Assembly (NCBI GenBank): GCA_021904315.1
Contig: CM038925.1
Span: 13,022,501 to 13,086,500, forward strand
Length of the DNA stretch: 64,000 nt
Reading direction: 5' to 3'
DNA from: Sphagnum magellanicum
Lineage: Eukaryota > Streptophyta > Sphagnopsida > Sphagnales > Sphagnaceae
In this document: positions 9,701 to 21,932 of the stretch, piece by piece
Layout of the letters: the number at the start of each line of letters is the position of its first letter
Numbering within the stretch: position 1 is the stretch's first letter
Made by a program: the position numbers and the translations under genes
The notes under the pieces: generated by a model
Seen by the model: only the letters and a program-made list of their open reading frames with translations
Told to the model about the DNA's origin: nothing
Databases searched by the model: none

Positions 9701-12700
9701 ACCAAGACTGTGCCCCTTCTGTTTGGGTACTTCAGTGGGTGGTCCCTTATAGAATTGTTTAGTGGATTCAGCTTGGCTTTCCCGGATCAATTGCCCAAGT
9801 ACCTTAGGTGTCTTTCTCATTGTTGATGAGTCTGTGGACATACTGTTCAGGATATTGTTTGTTTCTCTGTTTTCTGAGTACTATAGTACCTTGGCAGCTT
9901 CAGCACAAATTATAGAATTGCTAAAACTTCCAAATACCAATTTCTCAGAGAACATTTTTTTGTGAAGGAAATTGAAGAATATTTTGAAATATTCAGGAAT
10001 ATTTGATTTTTCGAAATGGAAGCTTCAATTTTAATTAATTATTCAGCAGACATGTGCTGAAGCTGCCCCTGTACTACAGTATTAGTCTTTTCTTTTGGGT
10101 AATTTTCCAATGGCCTGTACTCTGATCATAGAGATTTTAACTGCAGTGCCATTCCTGACAAGAAGCAGCTGGTTTCCACACAAAGGGCCAAGACTGTTAT
10201 TGCCGACATGGTTCACAATTTTGATGCTATTGATGCTTTACAAACTTCAAATACAACGAACGAAACTATTTGTACGAAATATGTGTGCACCAGTTCTGGT
10301 TGCACCATTATTATCCTGATCTTGATTTTGTAAGGAACTTTCAATCCTGGTTTTTTTTGTTTTTTTAATTCTCTAGTTTGATAGATTCTTTGGTGCAGTT
10401 TTGAATATGGTTTTTTTTTCTGGCTTTATAGAACTTCTGGTTTTATAGAATGTTCAAAAAAATTGGAGCTTGGTCCAGATTAAGACCCATTTACATTGCA
10501 CTCAACTAAAACTAATAACTTATTTAAATAAGTACTCATGGCTATTGAGTGGAGTATTAGTGCAAGAGAAAATTGCGGAAGAATATAAATTTAAAGAAAA
10601 AATCATAACAGGCAATTAGACAAGAAACATTATTTTGACAACAAGCCCATTTGTTTTGCATTGGGTGGTGGGAGAGGGGTCCTGATTTGTTTTGGTTTAT
10701 CTTTCAAGAGAGGGAACAAGTGAATTGGCAATCACTTCACAATTTCACTGAGGGTGTAGCCAGTGAGTTCGGAACCACTTAATACTAGTTTACTTGTAGT
10801 TCCCTCAGTTAGAGTATCTCCACCCATACCGAGTATTTGCAAGTGGGCTTTGGACAATATTTCTCATACATTCCACCCATAAACATGAAAATTGAGATTA
10901 TAAAAGGTTGGAGACTATTAATAGCAAATCACTTGAACTAATCATTCTATCTGAACGATCAAAAGCAAGAATTATGTTGTATAATGTCTTATATCAGTCC
11001 TCACAACATACCTTACAAAACTGTTGGCCCAAAGTCATTTTATTACTCCAAATTGCCATAAACTTTACTTTTCTCTTTCTTTTTTGTTTGGGAGAACAAA
11101 TGAAATGGGATGGAAAGTCCCCTCACCACCAGCCAAGTAGAAAGACAAGAAACCAATTAGTCGAACTAATGAGCTTAAGTAATTGATAATTCCACCTAAC
11201 CTTGCTACGGTCCCTGGAACAAAGGCTAAAAGGAGTGTTCTATTAATTAAGCAGATAGTTCTCTCTAACTCTAAGCAACAGTTCCATCTAGAATCATCTG
11301 GCCAAGCTTTTGATCAGACCATACCTAGTTCTTAAAAAAAGAGTTTCATTCCTCTCAGACAAGGTGTACCAAATAACAACCCCTCTTAAAAAAGTCCAGA
11401 TAGAGTTGGACTCTCTAAGAAATTTGGGGAGTTTCCTGCCAAAGAGGCATCGCCTGATATCCAATCTTTTGGTTTTCCTTTCATGTATGTGAGCCAGAAG
11501 ATGATGGAAATAGCTAAGTTCCGAGCCAACCTAGCCCCAGGGCATTCAAAAAATCACTGCATACTGGTTTTTGGAGTCATAAGGTCACACATTTGAGTAG
11601 TTCACATTCGCCCTGTTGTAGATTTGAGCCTTTCAAGTATTAACCAAAATGACTGTATGGCAATAAACTTTACTTTTCTTCATCCAAAACATAATACTGT
11701 GTAATGCATTGGTGGGGGATGCTCTTAAATTATAAAATAAGTCCAATTTTATCTTGAGACAAAATTAAAGTGTGATGATAAAATCTTTTTTTTCTTTTTG
11801 TTTGATAATGCAACATGCACCCAACATCACCACAATTTATCCCATAAGGTTTGCCCAAGGTTAGAGTGTCACAACTAACAAATAGGGCATGGTTGTTGCA
11901 ATTTTGAAAAACTTTGTATTCATATAACCAAAGAATGCATGTTTTTCTTTTCTTTTTAAAGTAGTAGCTTATCCAGGTCTAGGTTTCAATTTCAGCAACA
12001 GGTGGTTTTATCTAGTTTGAACAAAATTCTGAACTTTTGGTCTAGATAGCCCAAAACCTAACCTAGTACCTGCCCAATTCCTTGAATCTGCCAAAAAGTC
12101 TAATTCACTCCTTAGGGTTACTTTTGTTTTGCACCTTGCAAACCCAAGAAGAGTGTTTCAAAAATCTCCTTACAACTTTTTGTCGTTGTAGTAATATTGA
12201 AAATAACCAAGCTCTCAAGTGCCATTGCCACATTCAAATTATTATCTTTATGCACACACCCAACCCAAAATCAGGTATAAACACCCACAATAGTCAGAAT
12301 AATCATATTGAATGAATCAGATAAATTGTCTATTTATTCATTTTTTCCTTGATTTAAACAATACAATTTGAAGTTCAACCCAACTTGAATCTAATGTTTT
12401 GGACTTTTCTTTCAATTCATAAAGAAATATGTTTATGGCTTCCTCTATGGTCACTAGGTTCATGGGTGTAGCACCTCAAATCCTCAAAAGAGAGCTTTTA
12501 ACATGGTTAAACATGGATCCTAATATCAAGCCCATGTGTGCCCAAATTGGGATGTTAAATAGATTGGATTTGAAAGGCATTAATGAGAGAAAAGAAAAGA
12601 AAAGAAAACCATTGAAGCCTACTTTTAAATATTTCTTGCCAAGGCATCCCAAAATAAATGGATTATAAGATTAAACCACAACCTAATGTTGTAGTTCAAA

Positions 12701-12957
12701 TGGTGATCATTATTATGTTATGAGTTTTGGTATATTATTTGCATGATTATGTTAAATTGCATACAAGGGTCAATAATCCATTGATTACTCTTGAGTGCGA
12801 ATAATACATTTGCATTTACATAGTAATCTCCACCATTAGAAGCCATTGATTTATTAGTTTAGCAAACACAGTGATTAGTGATTAGTACTTAGCTTGGACC
12901 ATTTATCATTGTCTTTAGTGCTCTGACTACCAGCCCAAGTTCCTACAATTTACTACA
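9701..12957. other. Intergenic, no supported gene
   Basis: AT-rich sequence with short ORFs (for example 9569-9826, 10095-10319, 10908-11186, 12082-12315, 12429-12668) that show no recognisable domains. Its last few hundred bases probably include the 5' LTR of the Copia relic that follows, but the LTR start could not be placed. Confidence 0.45.
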
Positions 12958-12972
12958 TGGTATTAGAGCGGG
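12958..12972 (+). other. Retrotransposon primer-binding site
   Basis: TGGTATTAGAGCGGG resembles the plant initiator-Met tRNA primer-binding site TGGTATCAGAGC with one mismatch over the first 12 bases. It follows a CA dinucleotide that could end a 5' LTR, and it lies 74 bp before a gag-like ORF. Confidence 0.65.
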
Positions 12973-13045
12973 TGGACAAGGACAAGTAGAAACTATAACA
13001 AGATCAAAATATTTTTCAAAGTTTATAATTCTTTGTAAGGTAGTC

Positions 13046-13459
13046 ATGGCCCAAGAGAAAATAACATGCAAAAGAGTTCAAAATTGGAAGTACTTATCAA
13101 TTATAATATTTGAAAATTATATGTATCCAATTTGTTGCAAGAAAGATAATTTGTTAGATATTATTGACCTGAATATTAACATAGTCATTGTACCCAAAGA
13201 TAAAGAATCTTTGGCCAAAGCGGAATGTCAAAGGAAGAAGATTCTTGTAATCATAAGTCTATTTGTCAAAGATGAGATTGTGTCTCATATTACTAGGATG
13301 AATTCATTCACACTTATGTGGCAAACTCTCAAGGAGCTATTCAAGCATAGAAGTGATGTTCAGCATTTGCTATTAGCAACTATACTCACCACCCTATGGT
13401 TGCAAGAAGGAGGTTCAATTGTTGAATATTTCAAGCAATTGAAGGATTTCATGAACTAA
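13046..13459 (+). pseudogene. Ty1/Copia gag fragment
   Basis: The 137-residue frame resembles the N-terminal part of plant Copia gag (UBN2/DUF4219 type). It has an N-terminal NWK.L motif, a central run ending ISLFVKDEIVSHI, the block A..MWQTLKELF (residues 109-118), and the WLQEGGSIVEYFKQLKD helix. Translation stops at 13457 where intact gag proteins continue for about 100 more residues. The next frame (FANIYEKVHKDELIDHIL) looks like further gag sequence interrupted by stops. With the primer-binding site just upstream, this is the 5' part of a decayed retrotransposon. Confidence 0.75.
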
Positions 13460-13559
13460 TTTGCAAACATTTATGAAAAAGTGCACAAGGATGAACTAAT
13501 TGATCATATTCTTGTAAATTAAAGGAAGTTACAATTTTTGCAAGAACATGGTTTGTGCA

Positions 13560-14780
13560 TGAGCATAAAGCCAAAGCTTGGAGCTTGGAGCTTATAACTT
13601 AAAGCTTAATATGATTTTAATCCACCTATATGGATGAATGTCATTTTTTGCGTGGATGAATTTCATTTATGAATTCAAATAAATAAATAAATCATTGGAT
13701 GAAACTCATCCATGATTGGAAAATAAATAAATGAATAATTATTTATATCCATCTTCATTTGTTGTCTAAGTATTAATATTTCAAATTTGAATGTCATTTA
13801 ATAATGATCAATAATGTGACTATAGTGGAAAATATAATGATGGAACCAAAATAATTTTTAAAATTTTGTTTAAAAAATCATTTTCATTAACAATGTTAAG
13901 CAATTAAGAGAATGTTGTCATGGGATGAGTGTTAACCCTTCCCCCACATTGTTGTCAATAACACTATATATGTAATTTGTGAAAAATTAGGGCACTTTGA
14001 AAACAAATAATTGCTAAAAATAGCCCCATTGTCATTTATAATAATAGCTTGTTTAAAAGAAGTTAATTAAGGTGCTTGAAACTAAATTTTAGTTTATTTC
14101 AAAAACCTATTGTCATGAATGACAAATAGGTAGTTTAAAAATACTTAAAGCATTCAAAACCCATTTTGGTCAGCAACACTACTTAGATTTGATTAAAGTT
14201 GTGGCATGCTCAAAGAATAATGGAAACAAATCCCCCATTGTTGTCCACAATATTTATAAATAGGTTTGAAGGAAGTTGTGGCACCTTTCCAAAGGAAAAA
14301 AACAAAAACTCATTGTCGTCAATGACACTAGGTCAATTTGCCTGAAATAAATAAATAAATAAATTCTAAATTTTAAAATAATGACCATGGGGTGGATGTT
14401 GGCATGATAATAGTAATATAATTAAGACATATTGAAAATAATGGCATTTAAAATCATAACCATTAAATATATAAATATAATGAAATTTACATTATATTAC
14501 TCAAACAAATGTTATATCATATGTTATAAACAAACATTCATCCATAATTTTGATGGAAATTATATATATTAAAAATATGTAAATTAAAAAAAATTCATCC
14601 ATACATTAAATTAATGAAAAATATCATTCATCCATAATGAGGATGAATGCTTACATTCATCCCCACGTTTGCTTCTAGGTTTACCTATATAACATTCATT
14701 TTGTAATTAAATTCTTGGGTTTTACTTACATGTGTATAGGGGAAAAGACATTTTACCATCCCAAGTTCCAACTTTAAGCA
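13560..14780. repeat. Probable insertion or diverged spacer inside the Copia relic, with repeated local palindromes
   Basis: Between the gag fragment and the integrase relic lies AT-rich sequence unlike pol. It contains repeated ATTCATCC/GGATGAAT motifs at 13630-13715 and 14608-14665. Variants of CATTGTCRTCAATGACA recur roughly every 65-110 bp near 13950, 14025, 14108, 14165, 14237 and 14311. There are also TAAA microsatellites near 13680 and 14350. It may be a nested nonautonomous element, but its ends are not clear. Confidence 0.4.
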
Positions 14781-15540
14781 CTAGGTTCAAACTTCAGGTT
14801 CATGCAATAGCTTGCCTCATTTTTGCAATATTCCTAATCATTGGATGTGTACTTGTGTTGAACTCTTGGGTTAAATCAAGTGCTAAGTAGCTAAGCCTAA
14901 ACATGCACAATTGAAGACTAGTTGAGAAATGGAAGCAATGAGGTTGACAATTTCTAAAAATGTGTATATTTGACATCAAATTTTGTTATAGACATTTTGG
15001 AGTTGAACCTAACTAAACACAACAAAATCAATTAGCATGTTGACAATGGCATCACTAAACATGTTACTTGAAATGGTGATGTTTTCACAAACTTGAAGAA
15101 AGGGGATGGAATTCCCAAGGTTAAGATAACAAAAGGGAAGTTTCATATGGTTACCAATGTAAGCAATGTTGTAATTTTCTCAATGACAATATAATAAAAA
15201 AAGATGTTCCTTATGTTATGGGTGTTTCCAAAATTCTTTTGTGTAGATATGATTCACAAATACATAAGGGTATCCATTTTTTCTCAATAATCATTTAAGG
15301 TTTAATTCTTAAACCAATCTTATACTTAATGTCTTGGTTGGAAGGGTGATATGGATAAATCAAACAACTTATATGTAAAAAAGGTCTTTGATAAAATGTT
15401 TTTAAGATATGTAATTAGTAAAAGAAAACAAACTAGAATATGGTGTTGACAAGTTGGTCACTTTAACTATGGGAGTACAACTCATGCAATAAGAAGGATT
15501 TGTTTCAAACTTACCAAATTTGACACCTATTAACACAGTG

Positions 15541-15745
15541 TGTCAAACTTATGCATTAGGCAAGTAGAACTTTTAAGAAAAATCCTCATCACAAGACTCA
15601 CACATTTGATTTGATTCATATTGATCATTGTGGTCCATTTGTTGTCAAGTTTTTATTTGTAGCTAGATATTTGCTAACATTCATTGATGATTATAACCAT
15701 TTTGGGCAAGTCCATTTTCTCTTGAAAAAAATGAGACTTTGAGTT
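15541..15745 (+). pseudogene. Copia integrase relic
   Basis: Two frames, offset by one base, read CQTYALGK (zinc-finger end of the integrase) and then, from 15605, FDLIHIDHCGPF...YLLTFIDDYNHFGQVHFLLKK. This matches the start of the Copia integrase core, whose usual form is H.D.CGP followed by YFLTFIDDYSR. The frame is broken by stops and at least one frameshift. It lies between gag and reverse transcriptase, the Copia gene order (gag-PR-IN-RT-RH), which places the element in Ty1/Copia rather than Gypsy. Confidence 0.75.
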
Positions 15746-16260
15746 CAAGTTTCTTCTCACCAAAATTCAAAAATAATTTAACAAGTCAATGAAGGTCCTA
15801 AGGTTTAGTAGTCCCATTATGAAGCACTTCAAGATTATTGAGTATCAACTTTTTGTTCATGAACACCCCAATGTCCAAATGGTCACCATAATCCAAAAGT
15901 TGCATTCTCCTAAAATATGACACATCCGTTATGGGATATAAATGTTTTAATCTTTCATCCAAAAACTAACCAAATAATAGTGTCAATTTAAGGTGTTTTT
16001 TATAATAAATATTGTATGAACTTCGTTTCAATTATTGTTTGGTTTCTAAGAGAGTCATTATACCCTTTTTTTTGTTCATCTCTTAAGCCAATAGACAACA
16101 TAGCATGCTAAAACTCAAAGTCTTTAGCATAGTGAACTTGATGATCAAGTTCCTCAAAATGAAGAACCAAAAGATGAACATTGTACTTTGTTTTAAACTC
16201 ACACCCAATCAATGGAATAGAAAATGTTATTGTCAAACCATTTAAGTCACCAAATACAAT

Positions 16261-16848
16261 ACATTATGTATATTAACAACTCTTGCTTGAAGCAACAACT
16301 ATAAAATCTTTCACTTCAAAATGAAAACAAATTTCTTGAATGGGCATTTCACCAAGCAAGTTTTAATATAAAAATTATAACATTTCAAAGAGTTAGGTAA
16401 AAAAAATCAATTTTACATGTTACATAAGGTTTTGTACGGTTTGAAGTAGCCACCCCATGCCTAGTATACCAAAATTGACAAATATTTGAAAAATCAAAGC
16501 TTAGAGAAAGACAATGTAGATAGTAATTTGTATCACTTCCATGATGGACAAAAAATTGCATTATTGATTATCTATGTTGATGATGTATATTTCACAAGGA
16601 ATCAATTTGAAAATTTTCAATGGATCAAAACCAAAATAAAGGGGAAGTTTGAAATGATTAATATCGGCTTGTTAAATCATTTTACAAGTTGGATTTTTTT
16701 TTCAATTAAAATGCATCATAATTCTCAACAAGGATATGTAGCAAAGATGTTCAAAGAATTTAGGCTAGGCACTTGTAATGTAGTAATGGTGTTTATGATG
16801 TTAGTATTCAAATTAACAATGGACATGGGAATGTTAGGTGCAAATTGA
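16261..16848 (+). pseudogene. Copia reverse transcriptase relic
   Basis: One frame reads KIFHFKMKTNFLNG near 16303-16344 (family consensus H.MDVKTAFLNG), then HKVLYGLK followed by a stop, P-P-H-A, another stop, and Y.KIDKYL near 16417-16485. From 16486 it is open to 16848 and carries the catalytic YVDD box in LLIIYVDDVYFTRN. Several in-frame stop codons, including ones replacing the conserved Gln and Trp after the YGLK motif, show that it is dead. No RNase H or 3' LTR was found, so the element is truncated or too diverged to close. Confidence 0.85.
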
Positions 16849-18404
16849 AAACACTATTTGGGTGCAAATTCTTTAAGGTGTACCAAAATTTTATCACAAC
16901 ATCACCCTTTTATGTCTTTATTTTGTCCTTTTTTACCATGTAAAGACACATTTATGGATGATTATGATGGAATCTAGAATTCTAATATTCTAAAATTTAA
17001 TCATTCTGAAAATTTTGACAACTTTTGATTCATTATTTTTTACGAGGATCAAAATATAGGGAAAAGAAGAATTGCAGTAAGGACTAGGCCCTTTTCGTCT
17101 TGTGTGGTACACATTAAAGGATTTTCAGCCCTTTCATTTTTCATTTGGGAGCAATTTTTTTGCCACATGGAAAACATTAGTGTGGTGGTCATTAATGAAC
17201 CCTAATTGGTATTTTTCCTTTCCTATTTCCTTCATGCTTGACTAATTAGGAAAAAGGTCTATCCACAATCCCTTTTTAGATAACCTATTTTGGACAATTA
17301 CCCAAGAACTCACTATCCTTATCATTGTCCTTTCAAAACTTATTTTTTGACCCTCTCCTAAGGAGCTTAAATGATCCACCATCAATGAATCTCTTGTTCG
17401 TTTTTAAAATTCACCTCAAATCTTATTACCATGGGGACAAATCCCCATAAACATAAGCAAGATGAATTAGGTGGGGGGATTATCTTATTTAATTGTGGTT
17501 GTGATTCTTCCCTCCCTACCTCTTGGAATCACCTCTTCTTTGTGCTTACATCCCACCTTAACCACCTAAACTCCTACATTATGTTATTGTTTATTAGTTT
17601 TCTTGTCTTCTCCTTTCCTTTGCCAAGTCTTCCTACACTTGCCACTCCTTCCTTTTAAACCCCCCATCCCTATCCAAAAGGTTGGTTATTAGATAACCAA
17701 AGTAGATAATATGGACAACAACCATATACACTTTTACAAGCTTCCTACCAACACCAAGTCAAGCAAAACAAGGAATGTAATCCTAGTTAACTTCGCATTC
17801 AACTATATTGAAACAAAACAAGGTTCATACATTCAAGTCTCACAAGTCTTGAAGTCTCTCTCCGCTCCCCTTTTTGAACTCCCAATTTATATTCCCTCCT
17901 ATTCAATTCACCTCCTATTTCTAAGAACAACTCAATACCTTGCTTATTCTCCATTAAGATTAGTTTCCAAGATCTTTTTGAAGCCTTAAAAAATAACAAC
18001 CCCAATGCTAGAAAAACAAACAAAGGAAGGAAAGAAAAACCATAAATTGACCTTTCTTTTCCCTTTATAGCTCCTACCATTCATCCTTCTTACATAATGG
18101 TTGTTTAACCTCCTCCTCCCATTTCCTCCTTGAGCTCTTTCTACCATCATCAAAATCATTTCTTTGATCATGATGCTTCACCCCCTTCCCCCCCTAAGCC
18201 TTAAATACTTCTTTTAATTAAGCCTAGAACCTCTTTATATGAATGATTAATGCCTCCACAATCTTTTGCAAGTGTTCATAATGCCTTTACTTCCATCACA
18301 CATTTTTGTTTTGGAAATCTCACCATTAAATGCAACATTTGGATTGACCCATTATAATACAATACAATATAATGCCCAATAAGAAAAAGAAATTCAAATT
18401 GGGA
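16849..18404. other. Intergenic, no supported gene
   Basis: AT-rich sequence with C/T-rich patches near 17480-17680 and 18100-18210. The short ORFs at 17431-18171 overlap on both strands and show no domains. The 3' end of the Copia relic may lie in the first part, but no LTR was recognised. Confidence 0.45.
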
Positions 18405-19700
18405 ATTTTTTAAAAAGTTAGTTGCCCAAGAACAACCTCCTCAATGAGAACCATGTTCCCCATGAACCATGTTCACCAAGGAGAAGAAGATTAACTTACC
18501 CCAAGGGGGCAACCATGTTCCTTTGGGGAATAAAGGGCTTAAATTGCCTTGGGTAACAACCATGTTCCTAGGGGAGCAAGGTTATGGTTGCCCTAGGGAA
18601 TAACCATGTTTTTGGCGGAGAAAGGGGCTTAAGTTGCTCCTAGGGGCAATTTATGCCTTTTATTCCCCAAGGCAACTTGGTTGTTCCCAAAGGGTAACTG
18701 TGTGCCTAGGGGAACAAGGGATTAATTTCCTTAAAGAACAAGATAAGTTCCCCAAAAAGAAACTTTCACAAAAAGTTCTTAAGGGAAAAAGGCGACTTCC
18801 CCAGGGAGTAATGAACTTTCCTCGAGAAGGGCCCAAGTTCTTTTGGGAAACATATGTTCTGAATTTTTTTGGAAACATAACCTTCTCATGTTTGTTTTTA
18901 TATAGGCATGCAACTTCTCATTGGAAAGGTCTCAAGGAGGGCTATAACTTTGTAGTTGAAAGCACTTTAATCATAATTCATATGAAAATGTTATAATCAC
19001 ACAAAGTTTCAAACACATTTGTTCTCCAAAGAACATGGTTGCTTCTTAGCAACTTAAGCCTTTGCTCCCCAAGGCACATGGTTGGCCTCAGGGAGTTTTT
19101 CATGTCCCTTAAGGAAAAGTGACCTAAATTGCCTTGAGCAATAATTGTGTCCTTTGGGGAAAAAAGACCTAAGTTGCCCTAGGGAACAAACATGCCCCTT
19201 GGGGAAAAAAGGGCATATGTGGCCTTGAGGAGCAATCATGTTTCACAAGAAACAAATGTGTTTGAATGTTTGTGTGATTGTAATTTTTTCATATGAATTA
19301 TGATTGAAGTGATTTCAATTACAAAGTTATAGCCCTTCTTGATAACTTTCCAATGATAGGTCATGCAAGCATATATAAAAACAAATATGAGATGGTTATG
19401 GTTGCAAAAAGATTTGGAACATATGTTTTCTTGGGGAACTTGGGCCTTTCCTCAATGAAAATTCATTTACTCATTGAGGAAGTTGTTTTTTTCCTCGAGG
19501 AAATATTCTTACTCATGAAAATTGTTTTTGGAAGAATTTCATTTGCTCCTTGGGAAACTTCTTTTGTTCCCCCAAGAATTTCATGTTACTCCATGGGGAA
19601 CTTACATTGTCCTCTAAGGCAATTTGCTTGGGACTAAAATTTAATTTTCTTTTCCCCAAGGAAGTTATTTCCTAAGGTCAACTAATTAAAAAAAATTATT
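18405..19700. repeat. Long foldback element with internal 55-bp tandem motifs
   Basis: The left half (about 18405-19022) and right half (about 19247-19700) are inverted copies. The clearest pairing is 18840-19022 with 19247-19442, where GCTATAACTTTGTAGTTGAA pairs with TTCAATTACAAAGTTATAGC with one or two mismatches. The centre and parts of both arms are diverged repeats of about 55 bp built on CCATGTTCCY and CCTTGGGGAA. Outer ends share a TTAGTTG motif next to an A/T run. No transposase is present. Confidence 0.75.
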
Positions 19701-21932
19701 TAAATATTCTATGTATTTTTTTCATCAATTGCATTTGTTGATACAAAAATTGGAGAAAAGGATTAAACCGTTGGAACTTTGGGTTGAAGGGAGGATTTTG
19801 ACCATTTCATCACATGTTTTTTCTTTTGAAAGTGTTGTGTAGAAAAGATACTTACAATTTTAATAATTGTGTAGGTATAATAAAAAAATAATTTTTTTTC
19901 ATGTTGGGCATTGTATTGCAAATGTGTTGAACCTGATGCCACATTTAACTTGTTACTACTATTTAATGTTAACCTGCTCTATTGTACCAGCATAATGTTG
20001 ATGATAATTCGATCCTCTTAGGAGAGTAATTGCACCAGCCACTCATGCAGAAAGAAAATACCTTCGGTACAACTATGTATGGTGTTCAAGGTCAGTCTTG
20101 TTTTTTTTCAATTTTGTGATGTAGCTGAAGTGGCAATTGTTCATAAAACGATTTAGCCAAATTTGGTGTTATAAAATTGAAACTAAATTTTCTTTTAGCA
20201 CCATTCTATATATTTGGCTTCCTCTGGAACTCAGGATAGAATGGGGCGATTTTTGAAATTTGGAAACTAAAAAACACTAAACTTTAGCCATTTTGAAAAA
20301 AATCACAAAAGAAAGTTTTCACTGTGAATCAAGATATGAGAAAAGATCACACAAACCTTGTAAGAGTAGTGTCAACAATGGACTCAGGAGCACACCCACA
20401 CATAGCAATTGCCATCCCCACCATATTGCAGAACTGATGTATGTGGGTGAGTTGGTTTCCAGGTCGAACAGAGCCTGCATCGAAGCAATACTCAAAGTGC
20501 TTTGCAAATTCAGCAGAACTACAGTCTGAAGAAAACATTAATCTCATATAGTGCACAGAGCAAAGTATTGCAGAATGACTTGCTTCATGGCCCTTCTTCT
20601 AGATTTTTCTCTGAGCTGTAAACATGAATCCTAACCCTGCAACCTGCACAGAACATCCAGCTGTAGCGAGCAAGTTTATCAAGCAGCCTCACAATCTAGG
20701 TTCATGTCTTCAGAAGCTTGATGGAAATTGAGACTCATCTTAGGCCCTACAGATGTGATGATTCACATGGTGGATGATCATCACACTTTTTTCAATTCAA
20801 AGAAAACATTGCAGGAACTAGTCTTCACCCACAAAAGTCTTTCAAATGTGTTATTAAAATTTTTGTCTATGTTCCAAACCTATCTCAATTTTTTTTCCTA
20901 ATTAGCTTGAAAGAATGTGTTGAATGAAGGAAAAAAATATGCTTTCCTCTTATAGGCTAGTGTAAAATAGTTTTGTAGTTTCCACTTCCTCAATTAGTAG
21001 TTCCTTATGAGGGGGGTCTAAATAATATGGGTAAATAAATCTTCTGACATACTTGGTGCTAGCAGTTTGCTTCCTGCTCCTATATACTTTCTATGCTACT
21101 TGCCTACTGTACTTGTATGAGCTATGTGTACATATATATGCTATGCATGCAGTGCTTAATGGACTGCTTGTGGGGTGTGTGTATATGTGCTAATGGCATG
21201 TATGGTGGAGGTTCCAAAGGATTTGGCCATCATTATTGGTTTCCATGAAATATAATGCCTGGACTTGAGCTCTCCAATAGTACTGTAATATAGGATAACA
21301 GGGTCTATTAGGGTTTGGAAATGTAAGTAGCTGCCATAGGGTAGATGGGGTGTGCCTGTTGTGTCAGTTTTCAATCCCACAATGAAAGAAAATGTTGGGG
21401 GTATTATCATCTCAACAGAGTATACACATGGAGCAACAAAAGCTCTGATGTTTATGAAATGTTTAGACATCATCTTTGCAGCCTCCCTGGCAAATGGACA
21501 TGGAACTTATGAGTAAGAAATCCTATGTGTCAGACTACATACAAGTGGAGATCTCAAATTGAACACTTTCTGTATTGCAGCCATTGACCTTCCATACAAC
21601 CACATTTCCTTGATGAGGTCTTTTTTCTTGCACTAGAACTCTTCTGAACTGGATAAAGTTTTCATACCTTGGTGACAATACCACTGAAGTCTTGCTGTCA
21701 AAGCATGCAAAGCTGTAGTCAGGGAGAACCAGGAACAGAGAGTCCTAATCCAATTTACCAGACTACAGAAGTCATGTCAACAACATCATCTCTGTGAAGA
21801 GTGCTGCATACTTCCAAGCCTAATGGCTAACAATGGCTAAGCCAGAAACCACCATAAAATACAATTCCTTCACCCCTGTTCTGGTGCAGTGACACATCTT
21901 GCTATCATACTCTATGTACAGGAAAATGGGCC
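19701..21932. other. Intergenic and presumed 3' flank of the RING gene
   Basis: The only recurrent block is at about 20110-20310, which resembles 31590-31800 (CAATTTTGTG.TGTAGCT, then GATTTAG and GGCT.CCT.CTGGAACT). The ORFs at 20293-20556 and 21156-21473 show no domain. The last few hundred bases before 21933 probably include the 3' UTR of the minus-strand RING gene. Confidence 0.4.

Noticed and set aside
18634..19637. Frames rich in Phe, Pro and Gly in the 18.6-19.6 kb region
   Set aside because: They arise from the 55-bp motif arrays of the foldback element and mirror each other across its centre.
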